This document shows positions 1-5,626 of a stretch of DNA of 5,626 bases, piece by piece; positions within the stretch are counted from its first letter, which is position 1, and every line of letters starts with the position of its first letter. The stretch is from Richelia sp. UBA3308 (GTDB lineage: Bacteria > Cyanobacteriota > Cyanobacteriia > Cyanobacteriales > Nostocaceae). Where the stretch lies: the NCBI GenBank assembly GCA_002361335.1, contig DESS01000038.1, positions 15,267 to 20,892 of the forward strand, read 5' to 3'. The notes below the pieces were generated by a model that saw only the letters and a list, made by a program, of their open reading frames with translations, searched no databases and was not told the origin of the DNA. The position numbers and the translations under genes were made by a program.

Positions 1-22
1 GGCATTGGGCATTGGGCATTGG
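1..22. repeat. (GGCATTG)x3 heptamer tandem repeat
   Basis: Three perfect head-to-tail copies of GGCATTG plus one extra G sit at the very left edge, so the array may continue outside the window. Tandem heptamers of this kind (short tandemly repeated repetitive sequences, STRR) are typical of intergenic DNA in filamentous heterocystous cyanobacteria. Their function is unknown. The repeat mainly identifies the taxon and indicates that this stretch is intergenic. Confidence 0.8.
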
Positions 23-46
23 TAATTAATAGTCAGGAGTTTAAGT

Positions 47-106
47 TTGTCTCCTTGTCTCCTCAGCTCCTCAGCCCCTCAGCCCCTTGTCTCCTTCCTT
101 GTCTCC
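47..106. repeat. Degenerate pyrimidine-rich octamer tandem array
   Basis: The stretch resolves into 8-bp units in one register: TTGTCTCC twice (47-62), TCAGCTCC (63-70), TCAGCCCC twice (71-86), TTGTCTCC (87-94), a 4-bp TTCC slip, then TTGTCTCC again (99-106). The + strand is almost all C and T with G at fixed positions. It ends 27 bp before the start codon of the first gene, so it probably lies in the promoter or 5' leader region. It resembles cyanobacterial STRR arrays. It has no dyad symmetry that would suggest a terminator, and no spacers that would suggest CRISPR. Confidence 0.75.
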
Positions 107-119
107 CTTATTTATTTAT

Positions 120-125
120 AAAGGT
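120..125 (+). promoter_or_regulatory. Ribosome binding site of the first gene
   Basis: AAAGGT lies 8 nt before the ATG at 134, a near-canonical Shine-Dalgarno core (AAGG) at good spacing. It supports 134 as the true start. No convincing -35/-10 promoter pair was identified in the 133 bp upstream, which is mostly repeats. The AT-rich 107-122 stretch could hold a -10-like element but this is not assigned. Confidence 0.65.
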
Positions 126-133
126 ACTTACTT

Positions 134-2467
134 ATGGCAGGTGTTACAGCAATTCTTTCTAAAAAATCATTAGAATTCACGCCGAATAATCCCTTAGAAT
201 CTTCCGATACGAGTTTTAATGGTGAAAATTTATTTGATGTTACTGTACTTAACGATAGCGATAAATTTGCCAGCTTTCAATTAGAACTTTCTGCTGCTGG
301 TGTAGATAAAAATTCTCAGATCAAATGGTATTGTGTAGAACCAGAAATTTGTGCCAAAACACCACCAGGTAGCGAAACTAAATTTCAGATAGCAATTACT
401 AAAGCACCAATTCCTGCTTATGATACTAATATCGACCTGGAACTAGATGTTTTTTCTGTAGAATATGAAAAATTAAAAACTAAGAAAAATATCAAATTAA
501 GAATTAATAGACCTTTAAAATCTTTACAGGTAGAAATGCCTGTGAAAAGATTCCGAGTCGAACCGGGTGATAGTATTAAAATTCCGGTTTTAGTTTATAA
601 TTTAAGTCCAAAATTTTCCGAAATTACTCTTACTTGTTCGCAATTAAATCCTGAGTGGATGAAGGGAACCCAATCAAAATTACAATTAGAATCAGGAGAT
701 TCGCAAAATATAACTTTTTCATGTCAACCACCAATAGATAGTCTTAGTAAAGAATATAATTTTACAATAGAAGTTAAATCTAACACTAGTCATTATACTA
801 CCCGCGAACAAGGGATTTTAGAAGTACTTCCGAAAGGAAGTGTAGAGTTTAGTTGTACTGATAAAAAGAAAACTATTCCAGGAAAAGAAAAAAATAATTC
901 TCAAAAAGCTGATTATGAATTAGTCTTTTGGAATGATAGCAATTTACCTCAACACGTAGATATTATAGCTCCAGAAAAAGACCAAGAAGAATGTGAGTTA
1001 ATCGTTCCTGAAGGTATAAATATTGCTCCTGGCGAAACCAAAATAATGCATTTGTTAGCAGCAGTTAAAAGACATTGGTTCGGTAGAAAAAAAATCCGTC
1101 AGTTTCCTGTTTCTGCTGTTTTAAGTAATCCTGCTTCTGGAGAATTCAGCATGGAAATTTCTCCCAAACCTAATACTGAAATATTGGAGTTGAAGATTTT
1201 ACCGATCATTCCTTTTTTGATTCAACTTGGTGGAGCAATTTTAATTCCGTTGTTGTTGTTATTCAATTGGTGGATGCATTCTCATAAACAATCTTATCAT
1301 CAAGCTTCTGTCAATTCTGTGAGATTTTTTGGAAATGGTAGTTTAGTATTTAGTGGTTCTAGCGATCGCACTATTCGACGCTGGCAAGTTGAAGATAATA
1401 TTGGATTTTTCCAAAAATACGCTAAAGTTGAACATAAAGGTAGAATTGCAAAATTTGATAAAGCTGTAAGCGTTATTCGTGAAAGTCCAAAAGATAATGA
1501 TGTATTAGCAGTTGGGCTTGAAAATGGAGAGGTGAAGTTGTGGGATATTTCTTCAAATCAAGAGAAAAAAATTAATTTTCCATACAATAATGTGAACCGC
1601 GTATTTGACCTTGATTTTAGTCAATATGGACGTTATTTATTTAGCGGTCATGCTAATAGTACTATTAATCAGTGGGATATTCAATCGGATGGTAATGCTA
1701 AACTTGTTAATAGTGTAAAAGTTAATTATGCTGTCTATGCTTTAGCAATTAATGAAATTAATGAAAGTACTTCAAATAATCCTTTAATTGTAATTGCAGG
1801 TCGTTACAATAAAATCGCAGTTTGGCAACCTGAAAATCAAAGAATATACGAACTTACAAATAAGTATAATGAACGAATTAGAAAAACAAATCAAAATTTA
1901 AATAAAACAACAAATAAAACAACTTTTAAACCCTTTACTGGACAGCACCATTATATTACTAGTCTCGCAAATGTGAATAATGTTTTAGCAAGTTCGGATA
2001 ATCGAGGATATATTACCTTATGGGATATGAATAAAATCCGTGACTGTATTAATCTATCAACGAATCTATCTACCAGAAAAGAAAAAGATAATTTAAAAAA
2101 TAAAATTCCACCTTTATCTTGTAATGAAAATATTATTAAAGATATTATTAAAGAACAATGGCGTGATGGTCATAATAAACAACCAGTTCGTTCAGTTGCT
2201 TTGACTCAAAATAGTTGTTATTTAGCAAGTGCCGGAGATGATGGAAAAGTAATGCTTTGGTCTTTATTAAAAGGCAAGCGAAATCAAGAAGAAAAATCAG
2301 AAACAAAAGAAACAATCTTTGAAATTACCGATACAAAATTCAACACAGTTGATATCAAAGCATTGAAAGATGAAAAGGGAGACTATGTTCTCGTAACTAG
2401 CGGTGATGATAATTATCAAGTTCGGATAAAACGTACAGGAATAAATAACAATGCAAGTTGTCAGTAG
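134..2467 (+). CDS. Membrane-anchored Ig-like/WD40 repeat protein
   Basis: This 777-residue protein appears to be a scaffold, with no catalytic motif visible. Residues ~10-126, 127-233 and 234-357 look like three Ig-like beta-sandwich domains of the kind found in COG1470-type or NEW3-type proteins, with recurring PG turns and N-x-S strands; the second ends in LEVLP. The third holds the basic stretch HWFGRKKIRQFPV (314-326). One hydrophobic segment spans ~355-380, containing Pro at 357, 360 and 372 and a central GG. Seven WD40 blades follow, ending near residues 420 (RRWQVE), 472 (KLWDI), 516 (NQWDI), 567 (AVWQPE), 632 (TLWDM), 711 (MLWSL) and 767 (VRIKR), enough for a closed propeller. Asn/Lys-rich loops interrupt it at ~571-600 and 633-676. 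There is no N-terminal signal peptide, so the N-terminal module is probably cytosolic, but the topology is uncertain. The ATG at 134 has a good ribosome binding site. The gene overlaps the next by 17 bp, suggesting joint translation. Domain identity is well supported; cellular role is unknown. Confidence 0.9.
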   Translation: MAGVTAILSKKSLEFTPNNPLESSDTSFNGENLFDVTVLNDSDKFASFQLELSAAGVDKNSQIKWYCVEPEICAKTPPGSETKFQIAITKAPIPAYDTNIDLELDVFSVEYEKLKTKKNIKLRINRPLKSLQVEMPVKRFRVEPGDSIKIPVLVYNLSPKFSEITLTCSQLNPEWMKGTQSKLQLESGDSQNITFSCQPPIDSLSKEYNFTIEVKSNTSHYTTREQGILEVLPKGSVEFSCTDKKKTIPGKEKNNSQKADYELVFWNDSNLPQHVDIIAPEKDQEECELIVPEGINIAPGETKIMHLLAAVKRHWFGRKKIRQFPVSAVLSNPASGEFSMEISPKPNTEILELKILPIIPFLIQLGGAILIPLLLLFNWWMHSHKQSYHQASVNSVRFFGNGSLVFSGSSDRTIRRWQVEDNIGFFQKYAKVEHKGRIAKFDKAVSVIRESPKDNDVLAVGLENGEVKLWDISSNQEKKINFPYNNVNRVFDLDFSQYGRYLFSGHANSTINQWDIQSDGNAKLVNSVKVNYAVYALAINEINESTSNNPLIVIAGRYNKIAVWQPENQRIYELTNKYNERIRKTNQNLNKTTNKTTFKPFTGQHHYITSLANVNNVLASSDNRGYITLWDMNKIRDCINLSTNLSTRKEKDNLKNKIPPLSCNENIIKDIIKEQWRDGHNKQPVRSVALTQNSCYLASAGDDGKVMLWSLLKGKRNQEEKSETKETIFEITDTKFNTVDIKALKDEKGDYVLVTSGDDNYQVRIKRTGINNNASCQ
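1196..1273 (+). other. Transmembrane segment of the Ig/WD40 protein
   Basis: This region encodes residues ~355-380, about 26 residues that are almost all hydrophobic (LPIIPFLIQLGG, then AILIPLLLLFNWW). They separate the Ig-like module from the WD40 propeller. A single helix is the simplest reading. Three prolines and a central Gly-Gly leave a kinked or re-entrant arrangement possible. Nearby charges do not clearly favour either orientation: K345 and K354 with E341, E349 and E352 lie before it, and K385 plus several His after it. Confidence 0.8.
1362..1369. other. HIP1 octamer GCGATCGC
   Basis: A single perfect copy of the cyanobacterial highly iterated palindrome lies inside the first WD40 blade, covering codons for the S-D-R part of GSSDRTIRRW. 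HIP1 is strongly over-represented in most cyanobacterial genomes, so this supports the taxonomic assignment. No local function is implied. Confidence 0.85.
2437..2440 (+). promoter_or_regulatory. Ribosome binding site of the second gene
   Basis: AGGA lies 10 nt before the ATG at 2451 and inside the 3' end of the first gene. Together with the 17-bp gene overlap it supports a genuine restart and coupled translation rather than a frameshift joining the two reading frames. Confidence 0.6.
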
Positions 2468-5400
2468 TAATCCAATTTTTATCGAAGATCGTCCTGGAAC
2501 TAAGAATGAAACTCGACGCGGTTCCAATTTAAAACGTCCTATTTTAATTAGAAATCGTAGCAATCAAAAAACAGAAATTGATATTTGGATTGATCCTACC
2601 GATACCAAATCAGAACCACTTTTACGCTGGTGTAATTTCAGCGAACAAAGTCCTCTTATACTAAATGCTAATGAAGTAAAAGAAGTAATATTAAATTTTC
2701 AAATACCTTCATCAGCAATACCTGATTTATACAACTATGAAATTAGAGTTGAAGCAGCAAATCAATATCCTGGTAAAATATTTCGTCGTCCCCAACAACT
2801 TAGAGTTTTACCTTCAGATAAAGATGCAATTTTAGGAACTAACGAACCTAGATTTAGCGTACAACCTATTTCAATTTCTACTAATCCATTAATTCTAGAA
2901 GCAGGAAAACAAGTAGAAATAAAAGTAGCTGTTGAAAATCGTTCCCGAAGAGTCGATCGTTTTTATCTTTGTCCTGAATTAACACCAGAATTTACTTTTG
3001 AATGGTACACTGTCAAATACCCAGAAAGTGATTTGGATATTCGTGGATTAGTTAAAGAAACCGATGGATTAGAACTCAATCCAGGTTGTGCTGGTGAAAT
3101 TAGTTTAATATTACATCCACCAAAATATACTCCCGCAGGAAATTATTCTCCTACTTTACGTTTGATATCCAGCAATAGAGAAGAATTAGTGCTGCTGGAT
3201 ATTGTTTATCTACATATTCTTCCAGATGAAACCTTGGATGTGCGGATGCATCCCCAAGAGCAGAAAATACCCCAGGAGCCGGGAAAATTTGAAGTTGATT
3301 TAATTAACTTGGGCAATATTACCCGGAAATTGAGAATTATAGCCAAAGATGAAGAAGAAATTTTCAGCTATTCCTTGAAACCTTCTGTGGTACTAATTTC
3401 ACCAGGAAAAGTACAAACAGTCGCATTAAAAGCAAAACCAAAAAAATGGTGGCTTCGTCGCTGGAAAGGTAAACCTTTAGCAATTCCTTTCTATGTTGAA
3501 CTTGAAAATACCGATTTAAATACACCGTTTACACAATTACCTCAACAACTACCTCAAGGAAAGTTAATTTGGCAATCTCGTGCTTGGTGGCTGTTATGGC
3601 TGTTTATTTTGTTGGGTTTATTGGGTATTGGTGGAATTGCTTTTTTTATTTTGAAAGAATATTTTCCTGGCGAAATTCCACCACGCCCAGTTCCGGAAAT
3701 CGAAAAATTTGAACCTACTCAAAAAGTATATCAAGAGAGTAAACAAAAAGAGGAACGCCAGAATTATATTAGTCTTGATTGGCAAATTTCTCATCTGAGC
3801 GAAGTCGAGAAAGTTACTGTCATTCAATTAGAAGATAATCAAGAAACAAATCGGAAAAGTTATATATTTAAAGATAAAATTCCTCAAGAATTAAAATTTC
3901 AGCAATTAAAAGAAAGTAATTCAGAAAATAGACAACTTTCAACAGAATCTTTTATTGAAGAGAATAAAGATAATAATAATCTTAATAATAATAATTTTTC
4001 TGGATGTAAAGAAGTAAACGAGAATAAAGGGAAAGATAAAGAAGTTAAAGACAAAGACGAGAGAGAAAAAGATTTAAGCTGTATAAATATACCAACAACA
4101 GCTACAAAAGCCGGAAATTACACCTTCAAAATAGAAGTATTCTCTAAACAAAATCCTGAACAACCCGTATCATCGCAAATTACCGATACCATTACAATTA
4201 AACCAGCCACACCACTACCTTTACCAAAAATTGATCGATTTTCATCAACAAAACCAACTTATGTACAGAAAAATCCAGATTTATCCTTACAAAACAATCT
4301 TGAAAATAATTCAGCAGTATCACCTATTGTTCTAAATTGGGAAATTAGTCATCCCACTAATGTAGAAAAATTTGAAATTATTGGTTTAGCCCCTGATGGT
4401 TCAATTAGTAGTAAACCTATAACTTTTGAACTCAAAGATTACAAAGATAACGAAAATACTTTCATTCCACAAAAACTTAAAAAAGAAGGTTGTCAATTAT
4501 TAACAAAACAACAAGATAAATCTGAAGAAAAATTACTCTGTAATAACTTTATTGTCAAAGATGCCGAAAAAGCTGGTGATTACATTTTTAAAATGACGTT
4601 AATACCCAAAGGAGGTAACGAAGAAAATGCAATTATCAAACAAACACCTTTAATTAAAATTAAACCTATCGATACACCACAAATACTTACTTTTTCACCA
4701 GCAAATCCCACTTATCAAGAACTTGGAAGCCCAATTGATCTAAAATCAACACCAAACTCCCGCCCTGGTTTTCCACCTATTCGTCTAAATTGGCAGATTA
4801 CCAACCCCAGTAAAATCAAAGAATTGCAAATTATTGGTACTAATGATGGCTCCTTGAGTGAATATCAACGTTATGCCATGTTTCAGGGTAAACCTTATGG
4901 ATTAGAACAAAAATGTGAGAAGCTTAAATCTCAACCAATTCTTAATTGTTCAATGGTTGAAACCAAAGCTAATAAACCAGGTTCATATACATTTAAAATT
5001 GTAGCGCTACTGAAAGAAGGAAAAAATAATACTGAAATTATTAAAGCAACAGAAGCTATCAAAATTCAACCCAAACCTCCCACACCTCCTAAACCTCCGA
5101 AACCAGCCACACCTGTAAAAATTACATCTTTTAAAGTTAACGGTGAAGAAGTTATTAGCAACCCAAAACAAACTTTTGAAATTAACAAACAACGTCGCGA
5201 TGCCAGTATTGCCCTTTCTTGGCAAGTTGAAAAAGGTGAAGATATTAAAGTTGAATTACTTCCTGCACCAGGAGTTGTCAACACCCAAGGTTTTATCGAA
5301 TATCCCCTCAATAAACCCCCAAGTAATGAAACAATTATATTAAAAGTTACTAATAAAGCTGGTGAACAAAAATTTCAATCCGTGGTAATTCAAACTATTG

Positions 5401-5582
5401 AATCTACTCCATCAAATCAAAATCAATCTTCTTCTACTGGTAATAATAATAATAATAATAATTCTGGTGCTAATACACCTATTTTTCAAAGAAGTACCGA
5501 TGGTACAGATTCAACAACTCCTTCAACACCTTCAAACTCAGATAAATTATCGCCCATTGAATTACCACCAACAGCGGAATGA
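2451..5582 (+). CDS. Membrane-anchored multi-Ig-like repeat protein
   Basis: This 1043-residue protein has no recognisable enzyme domain. Residues ~7-121, 134-258 and 259-353 form three Ig-like beta-sandwich domains; the first two end in LRVLP and LHILP. The third carries the basic Trp-rich stretch KKWWLRRWKGKPLAIPF (331-347), equivalent to the one in the preceding protein. A strong transmembrane helix covers ~379-402. After a Pro-rich hinge (GEIPPRPVP) come four tandem beta-rich repeats at ~415-585, 592-739, 743-874 and 888-984. The tail (~985-1043) is rich in Ser, Thr, Asn and Pro and includes seven consecutive Asn. Basic residues before the helix (329-341, R377) and an acidic side after it (KEYFPGE) suggest N-in/C-out topology, placing the repeats in the periplasm or thylakoid lumen. 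The Cys pair in repeats 1-3 fits that. There is no cleavable signal peptide. The ATG at 2451 is the only plausible start, since the next Met is near residue 266. A tandem TGA TGA stop ends the gene. It is probably a structural or binding partner of the upstream protein; specific function unknown. Confidence 0.9.
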   Translation: MQVVSSNPIFIEDRPGTKNETRRGSNLKRPILIRNRSNQKTEIDIWIDPTDTKSEPLLRWCNFSEQSPLILNANEVKEVILNFQIPSSAIPDLYNYEIRVEAANQYPGKIFRRPQQLRVLPSDKDAILGTNEPRFSVQPISISTNPLILEAGKQVEIKVAVENRSRRVDRFYLCPELTPEFTFEWYTVKYPESDLDIRGLVKETDGLELNPGCAGEISLILHPPKYTPAGNYSPTLRLISSNREELVLLDIVYLHILPDETLDVRMHPQEQKIPQEPGKFEVDLINLGNITRKLRIIAKDEEEIFSYSLKPSVVLISPGKVQTVALKAKPKKWWLRRWKGKPLAIPFYVELENTDLNTPFTQLPQQLPQGKLIWQSRAWWLLWLFILLGLLGIGGIAFFILKEYFPGEIPPRPVPEIEKFEPTQKVYQESKQKEERQNYISLDWQISHLSEVEKVTVIQLEDNQETNRKSYIFKDKIPQELKFQQLKESNSENRQLSTESFIEENKDNNNLNNNNFSGCKEVNENKGKDKEVKDKDEREKDLSCINIPTTATKAGNYTFKIEVFSKQNPEQPVSSQITDTITIKPATPLPLPKIDRFSSTKPTYVQKNPDLSLQNNLENNSAVSPIVLNWEISHPTNVEKFEIIGLAPDGSISSKPITFELKDYKDNENTFIPQKLKKEGCQLLTKQQDKSEEKLLCNNFIVKDAEKAGDYIFKMTLIPKGGNEENAIIKQTPLIKIKPIDTPQILTFSPANPTYQELGSPIDLKSTPNSRPGFPPIRLNWQITNPSKIKELQIIGTNDGSLSEYQRYAMFQGKPYGLEQKCEKLKSQPILNCSMVETKANKPGSYTFKIVALLKEGKNNTEIIKATEAIKIQPKPPTPPKPPKPATPVKITSFKVNGEEVISNPKQTFEINKQRRDASIALSWQVEKGEDIKVELLPAPGVVNTQGFIEYPLNKPPSNETIILKVTNKAGEQKFQSVVIQTIESTPSNQNQSSSTGNNNNNNNSGANTPIFQRSTDGTDSTTPSTPSNSDKLSPIELPPTAE
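3585..3656 (+). other. Transmembrane helix of the multi-Ig protein
   Basis: This region encodes residues ~379-402 (WWLLWLFILLGLLGIGG followed by IAFFIL), a textbook single-span helix with a Trp-rich interface on its N-terminal side. The preceding ~50 residues contain a strongly basic patch and R377, while an acidic and Pro-rich segment follows. The positive-inside rule therefore predicts that the N-terminal Ig-like domains are cytosolic and the C-terminal repeats extracytoplasmic. Confidence 0.9.
3693..5402 (+). repeat. Four tandem protein repeats, first three with a Cys pair
   Basis: The repeat units are 3693-4205, 4224-4667, 4677-5072 and 5112-5402. Each opens with a P-x-I-x-x-F or V-K-I-x-x-F strand. 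Each then has a core of the form I-x-L-x-W-x-I: ISLDWQISHLSEVEKV, IVLNWEISHPTNVEKF, IRLNWQITNPSKIKEL and IALSWQVEKGEDIKV. Units 1-3 close with AGNYTFKIEV, AGDYIFKMTL or PGSYTFKIVA and end in ITIKP, IKIKP or IKIQP. Unit 4 closes more loosely with TIILKVTNKAGEQKF. Units 1-3 each have two Cys before the closing strand (C519/C544, C681/C697, C822/C833); unit 4 has none. The fold is probably Ig-like or PKD-like. This is protein-level repetition; the DNA copies have diverged. Confidence 0.8.
3972..3995 (+). repeat. AAT-codon run encoding NNNLNNNN
   Basis: Seven AAT codons interrupted by one CTT lie in an insertion unique to the first tandem repeat of the second protein (residues ~503-542). The insertion continues as a Lys/Glu/Asp-rich segment. 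The AAT run looks like slippage-generated low-complexity DNA within a likely disordered loop. Confidence 0.8.
5442..5462 (+). repeat. (AAT)7 trinucleotide microsatellite
   Basis: Seven perfect AAT codons encode Asn 998-1004 in the Ser/Thr/Asn/Pro-rich C-terminal tail of the second protein. Length change by slippage would stay in frame and alter only the disordered tail, so this is a plausible site of variation between strains. Confidence 0.85.
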
Positions 5583-5610
5583 TGATTTATAAATAACCTC
5601 ACGAATTGGC

Positions 5611-5626
5611 TTGTAGAGACGCGATA
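5611..5626. repeat. Left half of a palindromic dispersed repeat (truncated)
   Basis: TTGTAGAGACGCGATA at the window edge matches, from memory, the left arm of a dispersed palindrome frequent between genes in filamentous cyanobacteria (TTGTAGAGACGCGAT ... ATCGCGTCTCTACAA). The right arm would lie beyond the window and cannot be seen. If present, the hairpin might act as a transcription terminator after the two-gene unit or be a small REP/MITE-like element. Confidence 0.6.

Noticed and set aside
1..106. CRISPR array
   Set aside because: The repeat units are 7-8 bp and directly adjacent, with no unique spacers.
134..230. N-terminal signal peptide or lipobox on the first protein
   Set aside because: The first 30 residues (MAGVTAILSKKSLEF onward) lack a hydrophobic core and a Cys lipobox.
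2430..2480. Frameshift splitting one long gene, or programmed frameshifting at the overlap
   Set aside because: The first protein ends just after a complete seventh WD40 blade, and the second begins a new Ig-like domain from an ATG with its own ribosome binding site. No slippery heptamer was noted.
2297..2563. Minus-strand open frame of 88 codons across the gene junction
   Set aside because: It is antisense to two well-supported coding regions, has no recognisable domain, and its composition (Phe/Ile/Cys-rich) is that of a reverse-complement shadow of AT-rich genes.
3618..3827. Minus-strand open frame of 69 codons with a hydrophobic stretch
   Set aside because: It lies antisense to the hinge after the transmembrane helix of the second gene, and the Phe/Leu-rich stretch arises from complementary Lys/Glu codons. 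There is no independent support.
5007..5343. Small overlapping open frames on both strands near the 3' end of the second gene
   Set aside because: All lie within the repeat 3-4 region of the large gene, whose frame is supported by repeat homology. Products such as Gly-Gly-Leu runs reflect the complementary Pro codons.
5398..5592. Plus-strand 64-codon open frame with an Ile run
   Set aside because: It is the (AAT)n microsatellite read in another frame (ATA/ATT codons), within the tail of the large gene.
5583..5610. Rho-independent terminator directly after the second gene
   Set aside because: There is no GC-rich stem followed by a T run in these bases. Any hairpin would have to come from the truncated repeat at the window edge.

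Overview
The window looks like chromosomal DNA from a filamentous, probably heterocystous, cyanobacterium. Four signs support this. The upstream spacer has (GGCATTG)x3 heptamers and a pyrimidine-rich octamer array of the STRR (short tandemly repeated repetitive) type. One HIP1 octamer (GCGATCGC) lies inside the first gene. The right edge enters what looks like the TTGTAGAGACGCGAT palindromic dispersed repeat common in Nostoc/Calothrix-type genomes. The genes are AT-rich and heavy in Asn and Lys. The genus cannot be fixed from this alone.

Layout: positions 1-133 are a gene-free spacer made almost wholly of short repeats, ending in a ribosome binding site. Positions 134-2467 encode a 777-residue protein with three Ig-like beta-sandwich domains, one hydrophobic segment, and a C-terminal WD40 domain in which seven blades can be counted. 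Positions 2451-5582 encode a 1043-residue protein that overlaps the first gene by 17 bp. It also has three Ig-like domains and one transmembrane helix, followed by four tandem beta-rich repeats, the first three each with a Cys pair, and a Ser/Thr/Asn/Pro-rich tail. Positions 5583-5626 are an intergenic stub ending in the truncated palindrome.

The two genes appear to be translationally coupled partners. Their N-terminal ~380-residue modules are similarly built and look distantly paralogous. In both, the third Ig-like domain carries a basic, Trp-containing stretch before the membrane segment (HWFGRKKIRQFPV in one, KKWWLRRWKGKPLAIPF in the other). What differs is the part beyond the membrane segment: a WD40 propeller in one, Ig-like repeats in the other. 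I see no catalytic domain in either, so the pair is best read as a membrane-anchored scaffold or adaptor. I recall similar three-Ig 'hydrolytic protein' genes with a W-F-G-R...PF motif in actinobacterial contractile-injection-system loci. A link to such a system here is only a hypothesis, because no other genes are visible in this window.
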